A stretch of DNA of 64,000 bases from Paraburkholderia sp. (GTDB lineage Bacteria; Pseudomonadota; Gammaproteobacteria; Burkholderiales; Burkholderiaceae): contig SCRN01000043.1 in assembly GCA_004322045.1 (NCBI GenBank), forward strand, positions 248,001-312,000, given 5' to 3'. The position numbers and the translations under genes were made by a program. Of this stretch, positions 37,433-46,237 are shown one piece after another. The notes under the pieces were generated by a model. That model made no database searches. It had not been told where the DNA came from and worked only from the letters and a program-made list of their open reading frames with translations. Numbering within the stretch: position 1 is the first letter of the stretch; the number at the start of each line of letters is the position of its first letter.

Positions 37433-38149
37433 ATGGCACGTTCATTCGACATCACGACTCGGTTGCGAAGCGGTAAGGCGAGTCGCGCCGCCGCGCCGCG
37501 CTCGCGCTCCGCGATAGGGGCGCTGACGCGCTCGCTCTCGGCGGCGGCATGCATGCTGACGCTGAGCCTCGGTTTGTTCGGGCCGATGGCCGGTTGCACG
37601 CTGGGATTGCCTGAGGCCGTTTCCGACATCCGCTACGACCTCGGACCGGCCCCGGCCAACCCCGCGTCCCATGCCGGTGGGTTGCCGCCGATACGGCTGT
37701 TGGACGTACGCGCCCCGCGCGTGCTCGAAACCGATGACATTCTGTACCGCATGAGCTATGCCGATCCGCGGCAGACGGCGGCCTATGCGAACAGTCATTG
37801 GACGATGCGCCCGGCGCAGTTGTTGACCGAGCGCGTGCGCCACGCGCTCGCCGCGCAGGGTGCGGTTCTCGGCGGCGGCCAGGCCGCGCAGGCGCCGCAA
37901 CTGACGATCGACCTCGAACAGTTCGAGCAGGTGTTCGACAGCGAGGGCGAGAGCCACGGCGCATTGACGGCGCGCGCGACGCTCTTGCAGGGCGGCAAGA
38001 TGGTCGCGCAACGCACGTTCGTTGCGCGCGCGCCGGCGAGCATGCCCAACGCCGCGGGCGGCGCGCATGCGCTCGCCACGGCGAGCGACGAGTTCGTGGC
38101 GCAGCTCGCCGCGTGGCTCGACATTCAAGCGGGTGCGCTCGCGCAGTGA
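37433..38149 (+). CDS. ABC-type transport auxiliary lipoprotein (PqiC/DUF330-like)
   Basis: A 238-residue protein with a long basic N-terminus, a hydrophobic stretch and a lipobox ending GPMAGC (Cys55). The mature part, IRLLDVRAPRVLETDDILYR, ANSHWTMRPAQLLTERVRHA and LTIDLEQFEQVFDSEGESHG, matches the ABC-type transport auxiliary lipoprotein family that works with MCE proteins (PqiC, DUF330). It should sit in the outer membrane's inner leaflet and complete the lipid path. The start is about 37 bp after mlaD; an unusually long n-region (54 residues) suggests a downstream start is possible. Confidence 0.82.
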   Translation: MARSFDITTRLRSGKASRAAAPRSRSAIGALTRSLSAAACMLTLSLGLFGPMAGCTLGLPEAVSDIRYDLGPAPANPASHAGGLPPIRLLDVRAPRVLETDDILYRMSYADPRQTAAYANSHWTMRPAQLLTERVRHALAAQGAVLGGGQAAQAPQLTIDLEQFEQVFDSEGESHGALTARATLLQGGKMVAQRTFVARAPASMPNAAGGAHALATASDEFVAQLAAWLDIQAGALAQ

Positions 38150-38264
38150 CCGCGCTGAGCGCGTAGGCCTGACGCACCGGCCGCGCACGCGTGCAAGCGC
38201 CGCGTGCGGCCCATCGCTCGCGGCCTTGCACGGCAAGGCTTCAGCGCCCGCGGGCGTCGCTCGC

Positions 38265-38270
38265 TATAAT
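38265..38270 (+). promoter_or_regulatory. Perfect -10 box upstream of the ferredoxin gene
   Basis: TATAAT, about 128 bp before the ATG at 38398. No well-spaced -35 is evident (TTCAGC at 38240 gives a 19-bp spacer). Confidence 0.4.
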
Positions 38271-38397
38271 CGGCCGGGCTTGCCCATCCGACTCAGCGTG
38301 CGATGGCGACGCGGCGCGTGAGCCTTACGCCGCGATGCGCGATCGCGCCGGCCGGGCCAGGCCCACCCAGACCCGCCCAGACCTCCAACCGAAGACC

Positions 38398-38730
38398 ATG
38401 GACTCCTTCTACAAGTACCACGTCTTTTTTTGCTTGAATCAACGCGACCCCGGTGCCGAGCGGCCCAGTTGCGGCCGGCGCTGCGACGCCGAAAAGATGC
38501 TCGATCACGCCAAGAAGCGCGTGAAGAAACTCGGTCTCGCAGGCCCCGGCAACGTGCGCATCAACAAGGCCGGCTGCCTCGATCGATGCGAGCAAGGCCC
38601 GGTGATCGTCGTCTATCCCGAGGGCACCTGGTACACCTACTTCGACGAAGCCGATCTCGATGAAATCGTCGATTCGCACCTGAAGGAGGGCAAGATCGTC
38701 GAGCGCCTGCTGATCGATCAGCCTGCTTGA
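38398..38730 (+). CDS. Thioredoxin-like [2Fe-2S] ferredoxin-domain protein
   Basis: A 110-residue protein of the (2Fe-2S) ferredoxin, thioredoxin-fold type. Candidate cluster cysteines are Cys12, Cys25/Cys29 (PSCGRRC) and the pair Cys60/Cys64 (KAGCLDRCEQGP). The conserved GPVIVVYPEGTWYTYFDEAD follows. Such proteins carry electrons or assist cluster metabolism; no partner is identifiable here. It lies 21 bp before an alpha/beta hydrolase gene with which it is likely co-transcribed, a pairing common in Burkholderia. Confidence 0.87.
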   Translation: MDSFYKYHVFFCLNQRDPGAERPSCGRRCDAEKMLDHAKKRVKKLGLAGPGNVRINKAGCLDRCEQGPVIVVYPEGTWYTYFDEADLDEIVDSHLKEGKIVERLLIDQPA

Positions 38731-38751
38731 GCCACCGAGTCTTACTGCCTC

Positions 38752-39378
38752 ATGAACGTTCACACGAAAAAATTCCTGATCGACGGCCCCGTCGGCAAAA
38801 TCGAGGTCGCGTTCGATGCGCCCGAGAGCGAGCCGCGCGGCATCGCACTCGTCGCGCACCCGCATCCGCTGTTCGGCGGCTCGATGGACAACAAGGTCGC
38901 GCAGACGCTCGCACGCACGCTCGTGCAATTGGGTTACGCGACCTATCGCTCGAATTTCCGCGGCGTGGGGCAGACCGAAGGCCAATACGACGAGGGCGTG
39001 GGCGAGCGCGAGGACTTGCTCGCCGTCCTCGCGCACATGCGCGCGCAACCGGCGTACGCGTCGTTGCCGCTCGTGCTTGCGGGTTTCTCGTTCGGCACCG
39101 CCGTGATTTCGCACGTCGCTCGCATGCTGGCCGAGCGTGGCGAAGCCGTCGAGCGCATGGTGTTCGTCGGCACCGCGGCGAGCCGCTTCGAGGTGGCGGC
39201 CGTGCCCGAGAACACGCTCGTCATTCACGGCGAACGGGACGACACGGTGCCGATCGCCTCTGTGTTCGACTGGGCTCGGCCGCAAGAGCTGCCCATCGTC
39301 GTGATTCCGGGCGCCGAGCATTTTCTGCATCGCAAGCTCCATATCTTGAAGCGGATCGTCGTCGATGCTTGGCGCTGA
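38752..39378 (+). CDS. Alpha/beta hydrolase (CocE/YfhR-like small serine hydrolase)
   Basis: A 208-residue serine hydrolase. ALVAHPHPLFGGSMDNKV supplies the oxyanion region, LVLAGFSFGTAVISHVA the nucleophile elbow (Ser in GFSFG), VIHGERDDTVP the Asp region, and IPGAEHFLHRKL the catalytic His. The short length and HPHPLFGG motif put it in the small cytosolic group often described as alpha/beta hydrolases of the dienelactone type. The substrate is unknown. It is the second gene of a pair with the ferredoxin. Confidence 0.88.
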   Translation: MNVHTKKFLIDGPVGKIEVAFDAPESEPRGIALVAHPHPLFGGSMDNKVAQTLARTLVQLGYATYRSNFRGVGQTEGQYDEGVGEREDLLAVLAHMRAQPAYASLPLVLAGFSFGTAVISHVARMLAERGEAVERMVFVGTAASRFEVAAVPENTLVIHGERDDTVPIASVFDWARPQELPIVVIPGAEHFLHRKLHILKRIVVDAWR

Positions 39379-39719
39379 GCCCGCAATACGCTGACGATTG
39401 GGGGGGCGGTCACGGTTGCAGCACGCCTTGCGCGTCGTCAAAAAGCCCGTTTTTGAGCAGATGCGCCGCGTATAATGGGCGAAATTTTTTTGCGCGCCGT
39501 CTCGTCGGTGCGCCCTGCAAGTGCGATGCGTAGGGCGCATGTCGGCTCACGGAGCGAACGACGCGAACTGAATCGCGCGCCGAGAGTCAAACCGGCGCCG
39601 CGCAGGCTGCGTCGCCCGCGTACCGTTCGCCGCGATGGCCGGCGAGAACCGCCTATCGGCGGCAGGCACTTCCCGCTGGTGCATGCACCGCGCCTCGTTT
39701 TTCTGCACGAAATCGATCT
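39379..39719. other. Intergenic region with a probable dacC promoter
   Basis: This 341-bp stretch holds no convincing gene. TATAAT at 39471-39476 is a perfect -10 box; a poor -35 candidate lies in the GTTTTTGAGC region just upstream. The 240 bp after it would be a long 5' leader of dacC. A 96-codon frame from 39475 has Arg-rich, shadow-like composition and was not called. Confidence 0.55.
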
Positions 39720-40958
39720 ATGCGTTCTTCTTCTTTCGGCCTTGCGTCGCTCACTTCGTCTGTGATTCCTTCTTCGCTGCAACGCTCTGCGAGCGTGGCC
39801 GCACTCGTCGCCGTAACGTTCGCGGGCGGCCTCGCCTACGCGCCGGCGGCTTCGGCCCAGGTGCCGCCGCCCGCTCTCACCGCACGCTCGTGGGTGCTCG
39901 TCGATGCGACGAGCAATCAGGTGCTCGCTTCGGGCAATGCCGATGAACGTGTCGAGCCGGCCTCGTTGACGAAGCTGATGACGGCCTATCTCGTCTTCGA
40001 AGCGTTGCAAACGAAAAAGATTTCGATGGATCAGGTGGTCACGCCCAGCCTGGCCGTGCGGCGCGTACGCAACGACGAATCGCGCATGTTCATCGAGGCC
40101 GAGAAGCCCGTCACGGTGCATGATCTCGTCTACGGGATGATCGTGCAGTCGGGCAACGATGCGGCGATCGCGCTGGCCGAGCTCGTCGGCGGCAGCGAAG
40201 CGCATTTCGTCGAGATGATGAATACCGAAGCGCAGCGGCTCGGCATGAAGGGTACGCACTATGCGGACGTGAACGGCATGCCCGATCCGCAGCATTACAC
40301 CACGGCCGCCGATCTCGCGATTCTCTCCGCGCACCTGATCCGCGACTATCCCGAGTACTACCAGATCTTCTCGGTCAAGGATTTCACCTACAACAAGATC
40401 AAGCAGCCCAACCGCAATCGGTTGTTGTGGCTCGATCCGACGGTGGATGGCTTGAAGACGGGCCACACGCAGGCCGCCGGCTACTGCTTGATCGCCTCGG
40501 CCAAGCGCCCGCTCGCGGGTGTGCCCGATGCGTCGCGCCGTCTCGTCAGCGTGGTGATGGGCGAGCAAAAAGAGCACGAGCGCGTCCAAGACAGCATGAA
40601 GATGCTCAATTACGGGTATAGCGCATACGACACCGTACGCCTGTTCAAGGCAAACCAGGCCGTGCAGACGCCGCGCGTCTACAAGGGAGCGGCCGGCGCC
40701 GTGCAAGTGGGCGTGAAGAGCGATCAGTACATCACCGTGCCGCGCGGCATGGGCGAGAAGGTCAAGCCGCAGTTCGCGCTGACCGAGCCGCTCGTCGCGC
40801 CGATCGCGAACGGTCAGCAAGTGGGCACGGTGCAGATCGTGGCCGACGGCAAGACGCTCACGCAGTTCCCCGTGGTTGCATTGCAGGCTGTGCCCCAAGC
40901 GGGCATCGGCGGACGCATTTGGGATTCGCTCTTGCTCATGTTCAGCAAGAAGAAGTGA
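39720..40958 (+). CDS. dacC: D-alanyl-D-alanine carboxypeptidase (PBP5/6 family)
   Basis: A 412-residue penicillin-binding protein that trims the terminal D-Ala from peptidoglycan pentapeptides. It has a signal peptide (about 1-47, ending AASAQ). The three active-site motifs are intact: SLTK (Ser82-Lys85), SGN (144-146) and KTG (246-248). A C-terminal PBP5 domain and an amphipathic end (WDSLLLMFSKKK) anchor it to the inner membrane. ybeD starts 12 bp downstream. Confidence 0.95.
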   Translation: MRSSSFGLASLTSSVIPSSLQRSASVAALVAVTFAGGLAYAPAASAQVPPPALTARSWVLVDATSNQVLASGNADERVEPASLTKLMTAYLVFEALQTKKISMDQVVTPSLAVRRVRNDESRMFIEAEKPVTVHDLVYGMIVQSGNDAAIALAELVGGSEAHFVEMMNTEAQRLGMKGTHYADVNGMPDPQHYTTAADLAILSAHLIRDYPEYYQIFSVKDFTYNKIKQPNRNRLLWLDPTVDGLKTGHTQAAGYCLIASAKRPLAGVPDASRRLVSVVMGEQKEHERVQDSMKMLNYGYSAYDTVRLFKANQAVQTPRVYKGAAGAVQVGVKSDQYITVPRGMGEKVKPQFALTEPLVAPIANGQQVGTVQIVADGKTLTQFPVVALQAVPQAGIGGRIWDSLLLMFSKKK

Positions 40959-40970
40959 TGGAGGTGTGAC

Positions 40971-41240
40971 ATGAGCCCGGTGAACGAATCCCTGTTCGAG
41001 TTTCCATGCGACTTTCCGATCAAGGTCATGGGCAAGTCGCATCCCGAGTTCACCGAGACGATCGTCACGGTCGTCCGCCAGTTCGACGCGACCTTCGATG
41101 CCGAGCGCATCGAAACGCGGCCCTCCAGCGGCGGCAACTACATCGGCTTGACCGTGACGGTCCGGGCGCTGAGCCGCGAACAACTCGACGACATTTATCG
41201 TGCCCTTACGGGGCATCCGTTGGTGTCGGTGGTGTTGTAA
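40971..41240 (+). CDS. ybeD: DUF493/YbeD-family protein
   Basis: An 89-residue ferredoxin-like-fold protein (FEFPCDFPIKVMGKSHPEF, PSSGGNYIGLTVTVRALSRE, IYRALTGHPLVSVVL), matching YbeD. In E. coli and Burkholderiales it is linked to the lipoate genes, as here: dacC lies 12 bp upstream and lipB/lipA downstream. A GGAGG-type site precedes the ATG. Its 3' end overlaps the tail of the converging LysR gene by 35 bp. Confidence 0.92.
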   Translation: MSPVNESLFEFPCDFPIKVMGKSHPEFTETIVTVVRQFDATFDAERIETRPSSGGNYIGLTVTVRALSREQLDDIYRALTGHPLVSVVL

Positions 41241-42138
41241 CAAGCGCGCGAAAGCGCTCCACTTCCTCCAACAACCACGTGCGAAACGCCTGCACCCGCG
41301 TGCTGCCGAGCAGCGGCGGCGGGCACACGAACCAGTAAGCGGACGCGCTTGGCGCGTCGATGTCGAACAAGCGCACGAGCCGCCCCGCGGCGAGTTCGTG
41401 CGTAGCGATCGATTGCCGCACGAGCGCAATGCCTTGGCCATCGATAGCCGCCTGCAGCAGGTTCGACGAATCCTGGTACATCACGCCGCGCCGCGGCTCG
41501 GACATTCCGGTCAGCCCCGCCGCCTTGAACCAAGCACTCCACATTTGATCGTCCGAACGCAATAGCCGCGGCGACGCCGCGAGTTCAGCGGGCGTTTTCG
41601 GCAGGGCGCCCGGGTTGTACGTCGGCGCGCATACCGGAAACGCCACTTCGTCGAGCAGCCGCTCGGTATAGAGATCGGCGTAGCCACCTGGGCCGAAGCG
41701 AATGGCGACGTCGACGTCGTCGCGCGTGAAGTCGGTAAGGGCATTCGTCGATAAAAGTTCCAGATCGAACTCGGGATGGCGCTCGATGAAGCGGCCGATG
41801 CGGGGCGTCATCCAGCGCGCCGAAAAGGACGACATCGAGGAAACGACCAGACGCCGCGCGCGTTGCCCCTCCCGCACGGCGCGTGTCGCGTCCGCGAGCG
41901 ACATCAACGCCGAACGCACGTCCTTCGCATAGCGGCAGCCGGCATCCGTCAGACGCACGCGCTTGCCGTCGCGTAGAAACAGCGGGGTGCCGAGCGCGTC
42001 CTCCAAAGCGCGAATCTGATGGCTCACCGCGCCGTGGGTGACGAACAACTCGTCTGCGGCACGCGAAAAGCTCTCGTGGCGGGCAGCGGCTTCGAAGGTC
42101 TTCAGCGCATTGAGCGCGGGCAGTTGTCGAAGGTCCAT
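41206..42138 (-). CDS. LysR-family regulator, GcvA-like
   Basis: A 310-residue LysR regulator. The winged helix is at about 6-65 (LPALNALKTFEAAARHESFS, VTHGAVSHQIRALEDALG), and the C-terminal co-inducer-binding domain at about 90-300. The VTHGAVSHQIRALE motif is typical of GcvA-type members. It is divergent from a DUF2917 gene and an inverted repeat lies between them, suggesting self-regulation and control of that neighbour. Its 3' end overlaps ybeD by 35 bp in convergent orientation. The ATG at 42138 is preferred to a GTG at 42165 that would run into the operator. Confidence 0.9.
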   Translation of the reverse strand: MDLRQLPALNALKTFEAAARHESFSRAADELFVTHGAVSHQIRALEDALGTPLFLRDGKRVRLTDAGCRYAKDVRSALMSLADATRAVREGQRARRLVVSSMSSFSARWMTPRIGRFIERHPEFDLELLSTNALTDFTRDDVDVAIRFGPGGYADLYTERLLDEVAFPVCAPTYNPGALPKTPAELAASPRLLRSDDQMWSAWFKAAGLTGMSEPRRGVMYQDSSNLLQAAIDGQGIALVRQSIATHELAAGRLVRLFDIDAPSASAYWFVCPPPLLGSTRVQAFRTWLLEEVERFRALVTTPPTPTDAP

Positions 42139-42158
42139 GAGGTCCGTTTTGTTAGTTT

Positions 42159-42178
42159 TTCTCACATCGACGTGAGAA
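42159..42178. promoter_or_regulatory. Candidate LysR operator
   Basis: TTCTCACATCGACGTGAGAA is a 20-bp near-perfect inverted repeat (TTCTCAC/GTGAGAA arms), 21 bp upstream of the LysR ATG and 71 bp upstream of the DUF2917 ATG. LysR proteins bind such T-N11-A dyads in divergent promoters. Confidence 0.65.
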
Positions 42179-42249
42179 TTGATCGTTTTGCCAAAAGCCT
42201 TGGCGCGCCTACGATTCTAGCCACGGAACAACTCTTTGGTGACACGATC

Positions 42250-42573
42250 ATGCGACAAATCTCTTCAAGCTTCACGCTCGAACTCGGCCCTGGCGAACTC
42301 GTACCGATGATGGTTGCGCATAGCACGCGCTTGTCCGTGCACGGTGCGCCGGTATGGGTGACACGCAGTAACGACGTCGAGGACTATTGGCTCGCGCCGG
42401 GCCGCTCGCTGCGTCTGCGCCGCGGGGAGCGGCTCTGGCTCAGCGTCGAGGGCGAGCGTGCGGCGCGCGTTGCTTTCGTGGCGCCGTTGCCGCGTACGGC
42501 GTTTGTTGCCGACTTGGTGCAGGCGGTGACTGAATGGTGGGCCGCGCGTTTTGGCGGATGGCGCACCGTGTAA
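42250..42573 (+). CDS. DUF2917-family protein
   Basis: A 107-residue protein (MRQISSSFTLELGPGELVPM, LSVHGAPVWVTRSNDVEDYW, LAPGRSLRLRRGERLWLSVE), a cupin-like beta-rich sequence matching DUF2917. DUF2917 genes commonly sit beside a LysR regulator in Burkholderia, as here. Function unknown. No signal peptide. The start at 42250 (ATG) fits the family start. Confidence 0.82.
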   Translation: MRQISSSFTLELGPGELVPMMVAHSTRLSVHGAPVWVTRSNDVEDYWLAPGRSLRLRRGERLWLSVEGERAARVAFVAPLPRTAFVADLVQAVTEWWAARFGGWRTV

Positions 42574-42677
42574 GCGCTTGGCGAGCCGGCCGGCCACCCT
42601 CGAAGCGTTTGATTTCGCGCAAGAATCGTGGCCTGCGCCAGGCGAGCCAGGCTCGATTCCGGTAAACTGCGGCGATC

Positions 42678-43469
42678 ATGTGCGCCGCATCGTCTTTTTC
42701 GTCCGTCCCCCTGCCGTCGTCCGTTTCGGAGGCAGTCGTGCAGGACCCGGCGCCAGGCGGCGCCCCGCATCACGCGGCTCTTGCGCTCGGTCCGGCCCCG
42801 ATCGTTCGTTGGCGCGGGCGCGTTCCTTACGACGCCGCGTTCGACGACATGCGCGCCTTCACCGAGGCGCGTACTGTCGACACTCCCGACGAGATCTGGC
42901 TCGTCGAGCATCCGCCCGTGTTTACGCTTGGCCAAGCCGGCAACCCCGCCCATTTATTGGCGGCCGATCCGGCCATTCCGCTCGTGAAGGTGGACCGCGG
43001 GGGCCAGATCACCTATCACGGCCCCGGCCAGGTGCTCGCTTACCTGCTGCTCGATTTGCGCCGCCGCAAGCTGATGGTGCGCGAACTCGTGTCTCGGATC
43101 GAGCAAGGGGTGATCGATACCCTCGCGGCGTATAATCTCGTCGGCGTGAGGCGGCCAGGCGCGCCGGGCATTTACGTGGGGCCCGGGCCGGCCGCACGCG
43201 GGCACGAGGGCGCGAAGATCGCCGCGCTGGGCCTGAAAATCCGCAACGGATGCAGCTACCACGGCGTCAGCCTGAACGTGGAGATGGATCTGCGGCCGTT
43301 TCTCGCGATCAACCCATGCGGTTACGCGGGGCTCGAGACGGTCGACATGGCGACGCTCGGCGTCGCCGCCGGCTGGCAACAAGTGGCCGAAACCTTGGCG
43401 GCGCAGCTCGCCGCGAACCTCGACGGCGCTACTGCGCATCGCTCATCGACTGGATCACCGAATGACTGA
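42678..43469 (+). CDS. lipB: Octanoyltransferase LipB
   Basis: A 263-residue enzyme that moves the octanoyl group from ACP to lipoyl domains. It has [12 protein letters not shown] (107-118) and the catalytic pair Lys180 (GAKIAALG) and Cys213 (NPCGYAG). The first about 40 residues are a Ser/Pro/Ala-rich extension. It overlaps lipA by 8 bp, so both are translated from one message. The LysR/DUF2917 pair separates it from ybeD. Confidence 0.94.
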   Translation: MCAASSFSSVPLPSSVSEAVVQDPAPGGAPHHAALALGPAPIVRWRGRVPYDAAFDDMRAFTEARTVDTPDEIWLVEHPPVFTLGQAGNPAHLLAADPAIPLVKVDRGGQITYHGPGQVLAYLLLDLRRRKLMVRELVSRIEQGVIDTLAAYNLVGVRRPGAPGIYVGPGPAARGHEGAKIAALGLKIRNGCSYHGVSLNVEMDLRPFLAINPCGYAGLETVDMATLGVAAGWQQVAETLAAQLAANLDGATAHRSSTGSPND

Positions 43470-44463
43470 CGTTACCGCTCAACCGAGCGGCGCACTCGAT
43501 GCGCCGCAAGCCGCTTCCACGCCGTACGACGCTACTGCCAAGCAGAAAGCGCAGGCCAAGACCGCGCGCATTCCGATCAAGATCGTGCCGATCGAGAAGC
43601 TGAAGAAGCCGGAATGGATTCGGGTGAAGGCCGCAACGGGCAATTCGCGCTTTTCGGAGATCAAGCAGATTCTGCGCGAGCACAACTTGCACACGGTGTG
43701 CGAAGAAGCGAGTTGCCCGAACATCGGCGAATGCTTCGGCAAGGGCACGGCCACGTTCATGATCATGGGCGACAAATGCACGCGCCGCTGCCCGTTCTGC
43801 GATGTCGGGCACGGCCGGCCCGATCCGCTGGATACCGAGGAGCCGCTGAACCTCGCCCGTACGATCGCGGCGCTCAAGCTCAAGTACGTGGTGATCACGA
43901 GTGTGGACCGCGACGACTTGCGCGACGGCGGTGCGGGCCATTTCGTCGAATGCATCAAGCAAGTGCGCGAGCATTCGCCGCAAACCCGCATCGAGATTTT
44001 GACGCCGGACTTTCGCGGCCGGCTCGACCGCGCGCTCGAGATTCTCAATGCCGCGCTGCCCGATGTCATGAACCACAACCTCGAAACGGTACCGCGGTTG
44101 TATAAGGAAGCGCGTCCCGGCGCCGACTACGCGCATTCGCTGAAGCTGCTGAAGGATTTCAAGGCGCAGCATCCCGAGGTGGCGACCAAGTCCGGCCTCA
44201 TGGTGGGCCTGGGCGAAACCGAGGAAGAGATCCTGCAGGTGATGCGCGATCTTCGTGCGCACGATGTCGATATGTTGACGATCGGTCAATACCTGCAGCC
44301 GTCGGAGCACCATCTGCCGGTGCGCGCCTACGTCCATCCGGACATCTTCAAGATGTACGAGGAAGAGGCCTACAAGATGGGCTTCACGCACGCGGCCGTG
44401 GGTGCGATGGTTCGCTCGAGCTATCACGCGGATCAGCAGGCGCATGATGCAGGCGTGGTTTGA
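43462..44463 (+). CDS. lipA: Lipoyl synthase LipA
   Basis: A 333-residue radical-SAM enzyme that inserts two sulfurs into octanoyl groups. The auxiliary-cluster cysteines Cys80, Cys85 and Cys91 ([12 protein letters not shown]) and radical-SAM cysteines Cys106, Cys110 and Cys113 (CTRRCPFC) are all present. An N-terminal extension (1-45) rich in Ala/Lys precedes. Coupled to lipB by an 8-bp overlap; a terminator follows at 44490. Confidence 0.96.
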   Translation: MTDVTAQPSGALDAPQAASTPYDATAKQKAQAKTARIPIKIVPIEKLKKPEWIRVKAATGNSRFSEIKQILREHNLHTVCEEASCPNIGECFGKGTATFMIMGDKCTRRCPFCDVGHGRPDPLDTEEPLNLARTIAALKLKYVVITSVDRDDLRDGGAGHFVECIKQVREHSPQTRIEILTPDFRGRLDRALEILNAALPDVMNHNLETVPRLYKEARPGADYAHSLKLLKDFKAQHPEVATKSGLMVGLGETEEEILQVMRDLRAHDVDMLTIGQYLQPSEHHLPVRAYVHPDIFKMYEEEAYKMGFTHAAVGAMVRSSYHADQQAHDAGVV

Positions 44464-44489
44464 GGCTTAGCACGCTGCGCTGAAACTCG

Positions 44490-44526
44490 AAACCGCCGCG
44501 CGAGCACTTCGCGCGAGCGGTTTGTT
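44490..44526 (+). terminator. Rho-independent-type terminator after lipA
   Basis: AAACCGC and CGCGCGA (44490-44503) pair with TCGCGCG (44509-44515) and GCGGTTT (44517-44523), with one unpaired A at 44516 and a 5-base loop; TTTGTT follows. It ends the lip transcript 27 bp after the lipA stop. Confidence 0.7.
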
Positions 44527-44746
44527 CAGTCAAAGAACACGATTGGCCCTCGCGAAGGCGGTTTGGTTTTCTCTGGGATCGAATCGCTTCATATATCCCG
44601 CAGGCATCTGACTGCGCCGTGCGGGCCGACTTCCGGTAACACCCTTCCCACCGTTCTGCCCCTCCCTCCGGAGATTCGGACGCACCCCGTTCCCGATTCC
44701 GGAAACCCGGACGCCGGATGCGTGTATCGTCAGAAATATTCAATAA

Positions 44747-44759
44747 AATCAATAGCTAA
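44747..44759 (+). promoter_or_regulatory. Possible IHF site
   Basis: AATCAATAGCTAA matches the IHF consensus WATCAANNNNTTR at 12 of 13 positions and lies in an AT-rich run (44733-44760), just upstream of the dctA sigma-54 promoter. IHF bending is usual in such promoters. The stretch 44527-44746 before it probably holds DctD sites, though no clear repeat was found. Confidence 0.5.
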
Positions 44760-44774
44760 CGTCGCATCTCGGAC

Positions 44775-44790
44775 TGGCATCGACCTTGCA
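44775..44790 (+). promoter_or_regulatory. Sigma-54 promoter of dctA
   Basis: TGGCATCGACCTTGCA fits the -24/-12 consensus TGGCAC-N5-TTGCW with the correct 10-bp distance between the GG and GC elements. The expected start near 44801 leaves about a 50-nt leader to the dctA ATG. DctD, encoded downstream, is a sigma-54 activator, so the assignment is consistent. Confidence 0.85.
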
Positions 44791-44853
44791 ATCGGTACGC
44801 CCCACGAACGGCCGCTTTGGCCTATCGATTACATCCTAAGCTGGGAGACACCG

Positions 44854-46161
44854 ATGCGTCCTCTGAAGAAACCCTTCTACCGAATCCTCTACGTGCAGGT
44901 CCTCGCCGCGATCATCGCCGGCATCTTGCTCGGTCATTTCTCGAGCGCGCTTGCGATCGACATGAAGCCACTGGGGGACGCCTTCATCAAACTGGTGAAG
45001 ATGGTCATCGGGCCGATCATTTTCTGCACGGTGGTGTCCGGCATCGCCGGCATGGAGGATATGAAGAAGGTCGGTCGTGTCGGCGGCAAGGCGCTGCTCT
45101 ACTTCGAAGTCATCTCCACGTTCGCATTGCTGCTCGGCCTCATCGCCACGCATGTGCTCAAGCCGGGCGCGGGCTTTAACGTCGACGTCAACTCGCTCGA
45201 CGGCAAAGCCGTGGCCTCGTATGCGGCGAAGGCGCATGGCCAGAGCGCGGTGGACTTCTTCATGCACATCATCCCGCACACGATGATTGACGCGTTCGCG
45301 CAGGGCGAGATTCTGCAGATCCTGCTCATCGCGTTGCTGTTCGGCAGCGTGCTTGCCACGATCGGCGAGCGCGGCAAACCCGTCAGCGATTTCATCGAAA
45401 GCATCTCGCAAGTGCTGTTCGGAATCGTGCGCATCGTCACCAAGCTCGCTCCGATAGGTGCCTTCGGCGCGATGGCCTTCACGATCGGCAAGTACGGCCT
45501 CGGCTCGCTGCTGCCGCTCTTGAAGCTGGTCGGCACGTTCTATCTGACCTCGATCGTGTTCGTGCTCGTCGTGCTCGGCACGGTCGCGCGGCTGGTCGGC
45601 TTCAACATCTTGCGCTTCATCGCCTACATCAAGGAGGAGATGCTGATCGTGCTCGGCACGAGCTCGTCCGAAGCCGCGCTGCCGCAGCTCATGGGCAAGC
45701 TCGAAAAGCTCGGCTGCTCGCGCTCGGTCGTCGGTCTCGTCGTGCCCACGGGCTACTCGTTCAATCTCGACGGCACCAACATCTATATGACGATGGCCGT
45801 CTTGTTCATCGCGCAAGCAACGAACACCGATCTCACGCTGATGCAGCAGCTCACGCTGATTGCCGTCGCCATGTTGACTTCCAAAGGCGCGAGCGGTGTG
45901 ACGGGGGCCGGTTTCATCACGCTCGCGGCCACGCTCGCCGTCGTGCCGACGATTCCGCTCTCGGGCATGGTGCTGATTCTCGGCGTCGACCGCTTCATGA
46001 GCGAGTGCCGCGCGCTGACGAACATCGTCGGCAATGGCGTGGCCACCGTCGTCGTCTCCGCTTGGGAAAAGGAACTGGACCGCTCGAAGCTGCGCGCGGC
46101 GCTGGGCCGAGGCGGCGACGCGCTCGAAGCGGACGCGCAGACGAGCTCGGCCGGCGTCTAA
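44854..46161 (+). CDS. dctA: C4-dicarboxylate:cation symporter DctA
   Basis: A 435-residue inner-membrane carrier for succinate, fumarate and malate (DAACS family). Signature segments are [60 protein letters not shown], and [20 protein letters not shown]; the NLDG motif is part of the substrate site. Its start at [13 protein letters not shown] has GGGAGA as ribosome-binding site, and a longer upstream frame lies in the promoter region. It is followed by dctB (76 bp) and dctD. Confidence 0.95.
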   Translation: MRPLKKPFYRILYVQVLAAIIAGILLGHFSSALAIDMKPLGDAFIKLVKMVIGPIIFCTVVSGIAGMEDMKKVGRVGGKALLYFEVISTFALLLGLIATHVLKPGAGFNVDVNSLDGKAVASYAAKAHGQSAVDFFMHIIPHTMIDAFAQGEILQILLIALLFGSVLATIGERGKPVSDFIESISQVLFGIVRIVTKLAPIGAFGAMAFTIGKYGLGSLLPLLKLVGTFYLTSIVFVLVVLGTVARLVGFNILRFIAYIKEEMLIVLGTSSSEAALPQLMGKLEKLGCSRSVVGLVVPTGYSFNLDGTNIYMTMAVLFIAQATNTDLTLMQQLTLIAVAMLTSKGASGVTGAGFITLAATLAVVPTIPLSGMVLILGVDRFMSECRALTNIVGNGVATVVVSAWEKELDRSKLRAALGRGGDALEADAQTSSAGV

Positions 46162-46237
46162 GCGCATCGGGCGCGGCGCGTGCGGGCGCGGCGGGCTATG
46201 CCACAATAGGCCACTGTCCTGCCAGGAATTCGACACC

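Noticed and set aside
39438-41441. 667-codon frame antisense to dacC
   Set aside because: dacC and ybeD carry clear motifs on the opposite strand; this frame has none.
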